DNA of 64,000 nt, taken from positions 68,449 to 132,448 of the forward strand of contig JAHLMM010000001.1 in NCBI GenBank assembly GCA_018920365.1, given 5' to 3'. This DNA comes from Candidatus Aenigmatarchaeota archaeon. GTDB taxonomy: Archaea; Aenigmatarchaeota; Aenigmatarchaeia; CG10238-14. Shown here piece by piece: positions 38,240-47,115 of this stretch. Position 1 is the stretch's first letter, and each line of letters begins with the position of its first letter. The notes under the pieces are model-generated. The model saw only the letters and a list, made by a program, of their open reading frames with translations, did not search any database and had not been told where the DNA came from. The position numbers were made by a program, and so were the translations under genes.

Positions 38240-39328
38240 ATGGCAATACAACCGTTTTTGAAAAAAACTGTTAGAAAAGAAAGCAAAGTAGATGAAGAAT
38301 TGAAAAAATTGCTTGAAGAGAAAAAGGCTCATATTAAAGTTGTTGGTTCTGGTGGCGCTGGAAATAATACTATAACAAGAATGATGCAGATTGGTATAGA
38401 AGGTGTTTATACAATTGCTGTAAACACAGATGCGCAAGATTTGCTTTATTCTGACGCTGATTTCAAGCTTTTGATAGGTAAAGAGTTGACATCTGGTTTG
38501 GGTGCAGGTGGGGATCCAAAAGTTGGTATGGAAGCTGCAAAAGAAAGCAAAGAAGATATAAGAAAAATGCTTGAAGGTACTGATTTGTTGTTTTTAACAT
38601 GCGGCCTAGGCGGCGGTACAGGCACAGGATCACTACCTGTTATAGCTGAGATCGCAAACAAAATGGGTATTTTGACAATAGGCGTAGTCACATTACCATT
38701 TGAAATGGAAGGACAATTAAGGATGAAAAATGCGAAAGAGGGGTTGGACAATCTAAGAAAATTTGTTGATACTTTGATAGTCATACCAAACGATAGATTG
38801 TTAGATATTGTTCCTGACGTAAGTTTGACTACTGCTTTCAAAATAGCAGATGAGATATTAGTAAATGCTGTTAAAGGAGTAGCTGAATTGATAACAAAAC
38901 CTGGATTGATTAATCTAGATTTGGCTGATGTAAAAGCTGTTATGAGAAATGGCGGTATTGCAATGGTAGGATTAGGTGAATCAGATAGTGATGATAGATC
39001 ATTTGAAGCTGTGGAAAAGGCATTAGCAAATCCTTTGCTTGAACTAGATATAGAAGGTGCAACAGGTGCTTTGATAAATGTAACTGGTGGAAAAGATTTG
39101 ACAATGAGAGAAGCTCAAGATGTGGTTGAATCAATATCAAGCAGATTATCAGAGGATGCAAAAATCATATGGGGCGCTATGCTTGATCCTGAATTGGGAG
39201 ATGCCATAAGAGTTATGCTTGTTATAACAGGCGCAAAACCAAAAGAAGAGTTTATAAAGAAAGAGAAGATTGTATCTAAGAAAAAGAGCATAATTGAAGA
39301 AGAACTCGGCATACAGTTCTTGGAATAG
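38240..39328 (+). CDS. ftsZ: cell division GTPase FtsZ
   Basis: VGSGGAGNNTITRM, NTDAQDL, CGLGGGTGTGSLPV. Confidence 0.96.
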   Translation: MAIQPFLKKTVRKESKVDEELKKLLEEKKAHIKVVGSGGAGNNTITRMMQIGIEGVYTIAVNTDAQDLLYSDADFKLLIGKELTSGLGAGGDPKVGMEAAKESKEDIRKMLEGTDLLFLTCGLGGGTGTGSLPVIAEIANKMGILTIGVVTLPFEMEGQLRMKNAKEGLDNLRKFVDTLIVIPNDRLLDIVPDVSLTTAFKIADEILVNAVKGVAELITKPGLINLDLADVKAVMRNGGIAMVGLGESDSDDRSFEAVEKALANPLLELDIEGATGALINVTGGKDLTMREAQDVVESISSRLSEDAKIIWGAMLDPELGDAIRVMLVITGAKPKEEFIKKEKIVSKKKSIIEEELGIQFLE

Positions 39329-39382
39329 GTTTAAATAAATAATTTTAATAATAAAATCAATTCTTATAAAGTGTGATTGCTG

Positions 39383-39550
39383 ATGAATGTCAGGGAAACT
39401 GTTAAAAAATATGTAAATATATTAAAGATAGCTAGAAAGCCGACAAAACAAGATTTAAAAAAAGTCTTGAGAGTTGTGTTTTATGGCTTTATCGTAATAG
39501 GCATTACAGGATTTATATTTTATATGATATCTGTTATTGCTGGTGGTTGA
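39383..39550 (+). CDS. secE: preprotein translocase SecE/Sec61-gamma, 55 aa
   Basis: MNVRETVKKYVNILKIARKPTKQDLKKVLRVVFYGFIVIGITGFIFYMISVIAGG; between ftsZ and spt5; absent from ORF track. Confidence 0.92.
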   Translation: MNVRETVKKYVNILKIARKPTKQDLKKVLRVVFYGFIVIGITGFIFYMISVIAGG

Positions 39551-40004
39551 TTTGGTAATATACACTGTAAAAACAATAATTGGGAGAGAAAATGTTGTCT
39601 TAGAGTCAATAGCAAATAAAGCTAAAGTTAATGGATTAAATATAAAATCTCTAGTTCATCCAGAAGAGATAAAGGGATATATTTTTGTTGAGGGTGAATT
39701 GAAAGATATTCAAGAAGTAATAAAAGAGATACCTCATGCAAGAGGTATCCTAAGAGATCCTGTTGATATAAATCAAATCAAAAAAATGATAGAAACCAAA
39801 AAGAAGGAAATAGACATAAAAGAAGGTGACATAGTAGAAGTGGTAGGTGGTCCATTTAAAGGTGAAAAAGGAAAGGTTACAAGATATGATAAAGACAAAG
39901 GTGAAGTTACAATTGAATTAATAGAAGTAACTGTACCTATACCAGTAACTGTAAATGCTGGTTTGGTGTCAGTAATACAAAAATCAGGTGATAGGAATGA
40001 GTAA
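39537..40004 (+). CDS. spt5: transcription elongation factor Spt5 (NusG-like, KOW)
   Basis: GYIFVEGE, IKEGDIVEVVGGPFKGEKGKVTRYD; true start probably slightly downstream. Confidence 0.92.
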   Translation: MLVVDLVIYTVKTIIGRENVVLESIANKAKVNGLNIKSLVHPEEIKGYIFVEGELKDIQEVIKEIPHARGILRDPVDINQIKKMIETKKKEIDIKEGDIVEVVGGPFKGEKGKVTRYDKDKGEVTIELIEVTVPIPVTVNAGLVSVIQKSGDRNE

Positions 40005-40560
40005 AGAAACAATTGATTTGTTAGTTGAAGGTGGAAATGCAAAACCAGGACCAACAACAGCTCCAAAATTTTCTCAATTTAAAATCAATATGGGTGAGCT
40101 TTTTAACAAAATAAATGAAGAGACTAAAGAATACAAAGGAATGAATGTTCCTGTCAAAGTTGTTATAGATACTGATACAAAAGAATATTCAATCAAAGTT
40201 GGTGTGCCACCTGTTTCTTCTTTAATCAAAAAAGAGTTAAAACTTGAAAAAATTGGAAGTAGCGGTTCTAAAAAAGATAAGGCTGCTGAAGAAAAGAAAG
40301 CTGCTGATAAGCCGGCTGAAGAAAAGAAAGAAGTTAAAGAAGAAAAAGCTGAAAGAAAAATTGTCGGCAACTTGACAATAGATCAGTGTGTAAAAATTGC
40401 AAAGATGAAATATAGCGGTTTGCTTTCAAAAAATCTAAAAAATGCTGTTAAAGAAATAGTTGGTTCTTGTGTTAGTATGCCAATAACAGTAGAAGGAAAG
40501 CCACCTAAGCAAGTGTTAGCTGAAATAGACAAAGGAATTTATGATAGCAAGCTTCAATAA
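39988..40560 (+). CDS. rpl11: 50S ribosomal protein L11 with extended interdomain linker
   Basis: LVEGGNAKPGPTTAPKFSQFKINM, GNLTIDQCVKIAKMKYSGLLSKNLKNAVKEIVGSCVSMPITVEGK. Confidence 0.93.
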   Translation: MIGMSKETIDLLVEGGNAKPGPTTAPKFSQFKINMGELFNKINEETKEYKGMNVPVKVVIDTDTKEYSIKVGVPPVSSLIKKELKLEKIGSSGSKKDKAAEEKKAADKPAEEKKEVKEEKAERKIVGNLTIDQCVKIAKMKYSGLLSKNLKNAVKEIVGSCVSMPITVEGKPPKQVLAEIDKGIYDSKLQ

Positions 40561-40590
40561 GTTTAAAAGTTTCACTTTCATTCACTAATC

Positions 40591-41001
40591 ATGAACATAA
40601 TTGTCCTGTTAATATTGGCGTCAATAGGATTATCTGTTTACATAGCAATAACACAATCTATTATTGTGGGCATCGTTTTAGCTTTGAATTCAATATCCAT
40701 TCTTTTTCTGTTTGCTGCTAGAACAAAAAATGAAGATTTGGAAAGGATTGAGAAAAAAATAGATAAAATAGATGTAAACAAGATAATTCAAAAGATGGAT
40801 GAAATAAGGGATAAACAAACTAGTGCTAACATTAAAGGATTTGAAGTAGAGATGAAATTGGAAGAATATAAAAAAGAGCAAGAAGACAAATATAGAGATG
40901 TTGTAAAAAAAGTGTTAGAAATTGATAATAAATTGACTGAAAAATATGAATTGCTAGGTAAAACTATAATAAAACTAAGCAAAGATTTCAAAAAGAATTA
41001 A
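40591..41001 (+). CDS. hypothetical membrane-anchored coiled-coil protein
   Basis: Two N-terminal TMs then coiled coil. Confidence 0.65.
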   Translation: MNIIVLLILASIGLSVYIAITQSIIVGIVLALNSISILFLFAARTKNEDLERIEKKIDKIDVNKIIQKMDEIRDKQTSANIKGFEVEMKLEEYKKEQEDKYRDVVKKVLEIDNKLTEKYELLGKTIIKLSKDFKKN

Positions 41002-41501
41002 ATGCAAGTAACCTTGACAAGTTTTTCTGCCCACGATGAAGGACAGTTTGACGGTGAAACTCTTACTTTAGTTATAGTCTGATTATCCTGACATAAATCA
41101 GCACAACCATATTCAAGTATAACGTGCTCTCCTGGATATAATGGTGAATCAATAGTTGGCCCGCCAGTGTTGTTTATATACTGGGTTGTACCTATCTCTG
41201 CAAATGATGAAAAGCCATATAACGCATTATTTCCTTCATTTGAAATTGCTATCATAATCTTATTTGGACCGTTAACAGACGTGTTTGTACATACAACATT
41301 GAATATGCTTACCACTGATCCTGTACAGTTCATTGTTTCCATAGAGCTTTTTTCTATTGATTCTGTTTGGGTTTTAGTCATTCCAGAAAGCCAGCCGCCT
41401 ATTAAACCTGCTATAGATAGTGTAAATGCTATCAGCAAAACTGTTGCTATTAGCGGCGAAACACCTTTTGATTTCATATATCTATTTATCTTCTTTGCCA
41501 T
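40998..41501 (-). CDS. archaeal type IV pilin/archaellin-like protein
   Basis: KGVSPLIATVLLIAFTLSIAGLIGGWLSG N-terminus. Confidence 0.85.
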   Translation of the reverse strand: MAKKINRYMKSKGVSPLIATVLLIAFTLSIAGLIGGWLSGMTKTQTESIEKSSMETMNCTGSVVSIFNVVCTNTSVNGPNKIMIAISNEGNNALYGFSSFAEIGTTQYINNTGGPTIDSPLYPGEHVILEYGCADLCQDNQTITKVRVSPSNCPSSWAEKLVKVTCI

Positions 41502-41590
41502 TTAAAAATCTTAAACCATTTATATTTTGAAATCAAATTAGATTAAGCATTTAAGTTTATATATAATATAAAGTGAAGAGGTGAATCAAA

Positions 41591-42019
41591 GTGGCGTCTT
41601 TGGAAATAGGTAAAGTATGTGTGAAAACAGCTGGGAGAGAAGCAGGAAGATATTGTGTTGTAATAAAATCTGTTGATGATAATTTTGTATTTGTAACAGG
41701 ACCTAGAGCTTTGACAGGAGTAAAAAGAAGAAAATGTAATGTAGAGCATCTAGAACCAACAAATTATTCTATAAAAATAAAAGAAGATGCAAATGATAAG
41801 GATGTAATAGAAGCATATGAAGCAGCTGGTTTGATTTCAAAACTTGGTTTGAAAAAACCTAGTCCTGAGGAATTAAAAGCAGAGAAAAAGGAAAAGGTTG
41901 AAGAAAAACAGGCTAAAAAAGTTGAGAAACCTAAAAGCGAAGAGAAACCTAAAGCAGAAAAACCAAAACAAGTCAAAAAAGAGAGTGAAGAAAAACCAAA
42001 AAAGAAAACTAAAAGTTAA
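41591..42019 (+). CDS. rpl14e: 50S ribosomal protein L14e with Lys/Glu-rich C-terminal tail
   Basis: EIGKVCVKTAGREAGRYCVVIKSVDDNFVFVTGPRALTGVKRRKCN. Confidence 0.92.
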   Translation: MASLEIGKVCVKTAGREAGRYCVVIKSVDDNFVFVTGPRALTGVKRRKCNVEHLEPTNYSIKIKEDANDKDVIEAYEAAGLISKLGLKKPSPEELKAEKKEKVEEKQAKKVEKPKSEEKPKAEKPKQVKKESEEKPKKKTKS

Positions 42020-42043
42020 ATTTATCCTATTTTTATTTTTATT

Positions 42044-42817
42044 ATGTTTTTATTGCTTTTAAACAAACCTAAAGGTATAACTTCTAGACAAGCATGTGAA
42101 ATTGTAAAATCAAAGCTAAATGTTAAGAAAGCAGGTCATTCTGGTACGCTTGATTTAAATGCTGAAGGTCTTTTGATTATTTGTTTAGATAAAGCAGTAA
42201 AGGCAATGCCTTTTTTTGAAAATTTGGATAAAACATACAAAGGTGTGATGCATTTGCACAAACAAATAGACAAGGATGAACTTGAAAATGCTGTTTCCAA
42301 ATTTGTTGGTGAAATAATTCAAAAGCCTCCTGTAAAATCAAGGGTTAAAAGAGTTGAAAGAAAGAGGTTTGTTGAATATTTTAAAATAGAAAGTGTTCAT
42401 GATAGAGATGTATATTTTGAAACAAAAGTTCAGGCTGGAACATACATAAGAAAGCTTGTTGATGATATAGGAAAATTAATAGGTGGTGCTCATTTAAAGT
42501 ATCTAAAAAGAATTAAAATAGGTAAGTTTAATGTTGAAAATGCCTGTGATATTGACAAAATAGATGAAAAATGTAAAATCGAACTTGAAAAATGTATAGA
42601 TCATGTGAAAAAAATTTATGTAAAAGATGATTATGTTGAAAAAATCATGAAAGGATCTCCTGTATATTTTGGTTGGATTGAAAGATACGACAACGTAAAA
42701 AAAGGTGATAAAGTTGCCATATTTTCTTCAAAAATTATAGGCATTGGTATTGCTTTGTTTGATTCTGAAATGTTTATAAAGAACAAGATTGTTGTTAAGA
42801 CAGATAGAATTTTCTGA
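42044..42817 (+). CDS. cbf5: Cbf5/TruB-family tRNA/rRNA pseudouridine synthase (H/ACA)
   Basis: LNKPKGITS, AGHSGTLDLNAEGLLII, VQAGTYIRKLVDDIG, C-terminal PUA-like. Confidence 0.88.
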   Translation: MFLLLLNKPKGITSRQACEIVKSKLNVKKAGHSGTLDLNAEGLLIICLDKAVKAMPFFENLDKTYKGVMHLHKQIDKDELENAVSKFVGEIIQKPPVKSRVKRVERKRFVEYFKIESVHDRDVYFETKVQAGTYIRKLVDDIGKLIGGAHLKYLKRIKIGKFNVENACDIDKIDEKCKIELEKCIDHVKKIYVKDDYVEKIMKGSPVYFGWIERYDNVKKGDKVAIFSSKIIGIGIALFDSEMFIKNKIVVKTDRIF

Positions 42818-42872
42818 AGTTGTAGTTAAATATTTAAAGTATTGTTACCTAAATATAACAAGGTTATATTTT

Positions 42873-43196
42873 ATGCTTACGACACCCTGCGAAACTGCAT
42901 CAAAATATGTGATACCGGCAATAAGAGCAAATGTAGCAAAATCTCTAACAAAAAATAAATATACACAAAAGTCCATTGCAAGAATACTCGGAGTAACACA
43001 ACCGGCTGTAAGCAAATATCTTTCAGAAAAATATGAAGGCAAATTAAAGTATATTGTTAATGATAAAACCATCAAAAAATATGCAGATCAGATTGTTGAA
43101 ATGATAATAAATGGGCAACCAGAAGAGAATATTAGATTAAGCATACTTGGCAGTTCTGCTAAGATCTTAAAAGATAACCCAAATGGTTTTTTATGA
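42873..43196 (+). CDS. HTH transcriptional regulator (COG2522-like)
   Basis: MLTTPCETASKYVIPAIRANVAKSL; QKSIARILGVTQPAVSKYLS; ATG 42873 preferred over ORF-track start 42789. Confidence 0.82.
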   Translation: MLTTPCETASKYVIPAIRANVAKSLTKNKYTQKSIARILGVTQPAVSKYLSEKYEGKLKYIVNDKTIKKYADQIVEMIINGQPEENIRLSILGSSAKILKDNPNGFL

Positions 43197-43206
43197 GGTG
43201 ATTTAA

Positions 43207-43815
43207 ATGTTTGAAAAGAAAATAGCAATTGATTTTGTAAAAGCAAAGCCTGAATTGCTTAAAATGGATGGCTTTTCTGAAAAGTCCATTTTGGAGCATT
43301 TAAAGCTGTACCAAGGCTATGTAAATAAATACAATGAGATAATGGAAAAATTGGATGCTTTGAGTATAGATGAAGCAAAAAATGGAAATGCGACTTTTTC
43401 AACAATAAGAGAATTAAAGGTTGAATTAACATTTGCAATAGGTGGAGTAAAAAATCATGAAATATATTTTAGCAATTTAGGAGGCAAAGGTGGTAAGCCT
43501 AATAGTAAATTACTGAAGCAAATTGAAAAAGATTTTGGGAGTTATGAAAAATGGGAGGCTGATTTTAAAGGTAGTGCACTATCAGCAAGAGGATGGGTGT
43601 GGCTTGCATGGGATAGAGATGCAAATATGTTAATGAATGTAATAGGAGATGCACAAAACACATTTCCAATTTGGAATGCAAAACCAATATTAGCTTTGGA
43701 TATGTATGAACATGCATTTTGGCTTGATTATCAAACAAATAAATCTGCATATATAGACGCCTTCTTCAAAAACATAGATTGGAATGATGTTTTAAAGAAG
43801 TTTGAAAAGGTATAA
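43207..43815 (+). CDS. sod: Fe/Mn superoxide dismutase
   Basis: NHEIYFSNLGGKGGKP, GWVWLAWD, LALDMYEHAFWLDY ligand motifs; SD gaggtgatttaa. Confidence 0.95.
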   Translation: MFEKKIAIDFVKAKPELLKMDGFSEKSILEHLKLYQGYVNKYNEIMEKLDALSIDEAKNGNATFSTIRELKVELTFAIGGVKNHEIYFSNLGGKGGKPNSKLLKQIEKDFGSYEKWEADFKGSALSARGWVWLAWDRDANMLMNVIGDAQNTFPIWNAKPILALDMYEHAFWLDYQTNKSAYIDAFFKNIDWNDVLKKFEKV

Positions 43816-43817
43816 TA

Positions 43818-43916
43818 ATGGAAAAATGTGATATTTGTGGAATTGAAATGAAAGAAGTTCATTGCAAAATAGTTTGCTTTAATTGTGGTTTTAAAAAAGA
43901 TTGTTCGGATATTTAG
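43818..43916 (+). CDS. 32-aa zinc-ribbon microprotein
   Basis: MEKCDICGIEMKEVHCKIVCFNCGFKKDCSDI; starts 2 nt after sod stop. Confidence 0.7.
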   Translation: MEKCDICGIEMKEVHCKIVCFNCGFKKDCSDI

Positions 43917-43925
43917 GTGGAACAA

Positions 43926-43973
43926 ATGGATGGAAAAAAGAAAGGCTGTGGATGCGGTTGTGGTTGCTGTTAA
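43926..43973 (+). CDS. 15-aa cysteine/glycine micro-ORF MDGKKKGCGCGCGCC
   Basis: ATG GAT GGA AAA AAG AAA GGC TGT GGA TGC GGT TGT GGT TGC TGT TAA; SD-like aggtgg upstream. Confidence 0.5.
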   Translation: MDGKKKGCGCGCGCC

Positions 43974-44593
43974 AATTTCAAAGCAACAACACCTTGTGAA
44001 GCATATTCTCTATAAGCCTTGTTAAAACCTGCTAGCAATAGTCTGTTTATTATTCCTTTTGGCAGATTTTTGCCATTTTTCGAGCCAGGGGATCCTGTAT
44101 AATGATACAATTTTCCTTGTGGTTTTAATATTCTATACAATTCTTTGTAAAATTCAAGAGAATACAATTCTGGAGCAAAACTAAATCTAGGCGGATCATG
44201 AATTATAAAATCAAAAAAACTATTTTTTAAAGATTTTACTGCAGCAAAAGAATCATTTATTGATAAAAATACATTGTTTTTTGAAAACAAATCAGACGAA
44301 TGTTTGTTCAATTTAGCTATTTTAATCATATTTTTATCTTTTTCAAATGTGAAAACCTGATAAGCATATCTTGATGCTAATATTGAAGTATAGCCAAGTC
44401 CACAACAAGTATCCAAAACTTTGCCTTTGATTTTACCAATTGCCTTCAATTTAAGAATTGTATCTGTTTTAGGATCAATTTTGTCAGTTCTATGCATCCT
44501 TATTCCTGATATCACAACAGTTGGCCATGTTTCAGTTTCAACAAGTTTGTAAAATTTTCTAGTTTCTTCAGAATAGAATTGTATATTTTCCAT
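43970..44593 (-). CDS. SAM-dependent methyltransferase
   Basis: VLDTCCGLGYTSILAS, DFIIHDPPRFS. Confidence 0.82.
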   Translation of the reverse strand: MENIQFYSEETRKFYKLVETETWPTVVISGIRMHRTDKIDPKTDTILKLKAIGKIKGKVLDTCCGLGYTSILASRYAYQVFTFEKDKNMIKIAKLNKHSSDLFSKNNVFLSINDSFAAVKSLKNSFFDFIIHDPPRFSFAPELYSLEFYKELYRILKPQGKLYHYTGSPGSKNGKNLPKGIINRLLLAGFNKAYREYASQGVVALKF

Positions 44594-44615
44594 AAAAATA
44601 AATTATTTTATAAAA

Positions 44616-45347
44616 CTATTTAGTTGTATTTGTCAATTGAAGCTTTTCTAATATCACCTTTTCAAAATCTTCAAATGGTCTAGATCCAACAATTCTTCTA
44701 TCATTAATAAAGAATGTTGGTGTTCCTGTTATCTGATATTGTTTGGATTCTTGCATTTCTTTTAAAATAATTTCTTTCATTGCACCGCTTTGCAAGCATT
44801 TATTAAACTCGGCTACATCCAATCCAATTTCTTTTGCATAATCATCAAAAAGACTTGGGCCTATTCTTCCCCATTGCTTCTGTCTGCTATAAAGCAACAT
44901 TGCATACTCTTCGTATTTACCTTGATCATAAGCGCACCTAGCTGCTTCTGAAGCTTTAAATGAAAATGCATGTTGTTCTGATGGTAATTCATAAAACACA
45001 AATTTTACTTTGCCTGCGTCAACATATTTTTCTTTTATCTCTGGATATGTCTTTGTATAGAAATCAGCACAATATGGGCATTGAAATTCGCTAAAAGATT
45101 TTATTGTAACAGTCGCGTCCTGGTTACCAACTGATGGCAGATCTGTTTTTATTGGTGTATATTGAATTTTTTCACTTTTTGTCAAAAAAATCACAGCTAT
45201 TATCAAAATAGGTATTGCAATAAACAGAGCCAATTTTTTAAAGTTAATTTTCTTAGTATTTGATTCTGTAGGTTGTGGCAATTGCTGCTGAATATATCTC
45301 ATTTTTTTCTTTTCTTTTTTGCTCAGCCTTTTCCCCATGGATATCAA
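44616..45347 (-). CDS. membrane-anchored DsbA family thioredoxin-fold protein
   Basis: KSFSEFQCPYCADFYTKTYPEI; QITGTPTFFINDRRIVG. Confidence 0.9.
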   Translation of the reverse strand: MISMGKRLSKKEKKKMRYIQQQLPQPTESNTKKINFKKLALFIAIPILIIAVIFLTKSEKIQYTPIKTDLPSVGNQDATVTIKSFSEFQCPYCADFYTKTYPEIKEKYVDAGKVKFVFYELPSEQHAFSFKASEAARCAYDQGKYEEYAMLLYSRQKQWGRIGPSLFDDYAKEIGLDVAEFNKCLQSGAMKEIILKEMQESKQYQITGTPTFFINDRRIVGSRPFEDFEKVILEKLQLTNTTK

Positions 45348-45406
45348 TTATTATTTAAGCATTTATATTTTAAAGGCTTTTATACAACTAAAAATAAAAT
45401 AGTTTT

Positions 45407-46045
45407 ATGAAAGAACCGTTTTTGCTTGTGAACTTCAAGACATATGAGCAAAGCACTGGTAAAAATGCTGTAGCACTTGCTAAAAGAATTTCCAAAATTG
45501 ATAGAAATATTGCAGTTGCGCCTCAGTATGTTGATATAAACAGACTGTCAAACATATGCAAAAACATATTTGCTCAACATGTTGACGGAATAAATTTTGG
45601 TAGAAATACTGGTCATGTTCTCGCAGAATCTTTAAAACAAGCAGGAGCTATTGGTAGTTTGATAAATCATTCCGAAAAAAGAATTGAAATGAAAGAAATA
45701 GAATTGTCTGTAAAAGCTTGCAAAAGAGCTGGGTTGATATCTATTGTATGTGTTCCAGATGTAAAAACAGCTGCAAAAGTTGATAGATTAAAACCAAATT
45801 ACATTGCCATAGAGCCACCTGAATTGATAGAGAGTGGTAGGGCTGTTTCAAAAATAAAACCATCTCTAATAACAAATGTGGCAAAAAACGTAAAATCCAA
45901 AGTTATTTGTGGTGCTGGTATAAGCTGTGGTGATGACGTCAAAATTGCTTTAGAATTAGGGGTATACGGCGTGCTTGTAAGTTCTGCTGTTGTAAAGGCA
46001 GAAAAACCTGAAAAGATCTTGAAGGAAATGATAAAATATGTTTAG
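45407..46045 (+). CDS. tpiA: triosephosphate isomerase
   Basis: LLVNFKTYEQSTG, GSLINHSEKR, AIEPPELI, VICGAGISCGDDV. Confidence 0.94.
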   Translation: MKEPFLLVNFKTYEQSTGKNAVALAKRISKIDRNIAVAPQYVDINRLSNICKNIFAQHVDGINFGRNTGHVLAESLKQAGAIGSLINHSEKRIEMKEIELSVKACKRAGLISIVCVPDVKTAAKVDRLKPNYIAIEPPELIESGRAVSKIKPSLITNVAKNVKSKVICGAGISCGDDVKIALELGVYGVLVSSAVVKAEKPEKILKEMIKYV

Positions 46046-46472
46046 AATGCTTGCAGTTTTTTTATTAATAATTTTGAGTGGTTGCATTCAAAATACTGAT
46101 TACAAGAAGGTTGAAATAATTACAAATCAAGAGGAAATAAAGCTAAATCTAGAAGTGGCTGATACTTTTGAAGAAATGTCAAGAGGTTTGATGTTTAGGC
46201 AAAAATTAGGTGAAAGTGAAGGTATGATTTTTGTTTTTGATAAAGAAAAAATGACAAGTTTTTGGATGAAAAATACATTAATACCTTTAGATATGATATT
46301 TGTTTCTGAAAATGGAACAATAAATGAAATCAAAGTTGACGTTCAACCATGCTATCAGGATCCATGTGAAACATATCCATCAAAATATCCATCAAAATTT
46401 GTAATCGAATTAAACGCAAATTATACAGTAAAGAAAAATATAAATGTTGGGGATTTTGTAAAAATAAACTGA
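46038..46472 (+). CDS. DUF192 family lipoprotein
   Basis: LSGC lipobox-like; SRGLMFRQKL, SFWMKNTLIPLDMIFV. Confidence 0.88.
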   Translation: MFRMLAVFLLIILSGCIQNTDYKKVEIITNQEEIKLNLEVADTFEEMSRGLMFRQKLGESEGMIFVFDKEKMTSFWMKNTLIPLDMIFVSENGTINEIKVDVQPCYQDPCETYPSKYPSKFVIELNANYTVKKNINVGDFVKIN

Positions 46473-46504
46473 AATTTTTTATATTTTATCATTAAATAAT
46501 TTGT

Positions 46505-46573
46505 ATGAAAATTTTGATTGAATTTGTTTGCTCAAAAAATGAACTGAAATTTTCTACTAATTATTGTTGGTGA
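46505..46573 (+). CDS. 22-codon possible leader ORF MKILIEFVCSKNELKFSTNYCW
   Basis: ATG..TGA whose stop overlaps the ggtga SD of the next ORF. Confidence 0.3.
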   Translation: MKILIEFVCSKNELKFSTNYCW

Positions 46574-47073
46574 TTGTTTTGTCTAAATTAAAAGGTTTGA
46601 GGGATGATGGAAGCATAGATGCAAAAGCTCTACAAAGTGATGAGGATATATATAGAATTGTTGATTATTTAATAGAAGTTTTGAAAGAATGTGAAGATTG
46701 CATTTTAGAAAGAAAAGGGGATAGAATAACATGGATTTCTTCAGAAAAACCAAATCCTGTGGTAATAACTGTTTCAAATTTAAAAGGAAGCGACAGAGCC
46801 AATTTTTTAAATAGCACTGGAATAATAAGAAGATACAATCAACAAAGAAAAAATGGGCAAGAAAAAAATGGTAAATATGATGGTTACCCAGAAATTGGCA
46901 GTGAAATAGATATAGGTGGTATAAGAGGTTATGGGTTCTCGCCTGGAACTAGGGGAATTGTGCAATCATACAAGTTTTATCCTAATGATAACAGAATGTA
47001 TGTAGAAATAAAAACGTCTAGGGGTGTTATACCTATACCTGTCGAGATGTTAAATGATTATTCTTTCAAATAG
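46564..47073 (+). CDS. hypothetical protein
   Basis: 169 aa ORF, probable TTG start near 46579 behind ggtga. Confidence 0.65.
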   Translation: MLVIVLSKLKGLRDDGSIDAKALQSDEDIYRIVDYLIEVLKECEDCILERKGDRITWISSEKPNPVVITVSNLKGSDRANFLNSTGIIRRYNQQRKNGQEKNGKYDGYPEIGSEIDIGGIRGYGFSPGTRGIVQSYKFYPNDNRMYVEIKTSRGVIPIPVEMLNDYSFK

Positions 47074-47115
47074 AAAATTATTTCTTAAAAAAAATGCAAT
47101 TTATTTTGTGTTTTA

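Noticed and set aside
38446-38841. 131-aa minus-strand ORF inside ftsZ
   Set aside because: Antisense shadow of ftsZ, no independent support.
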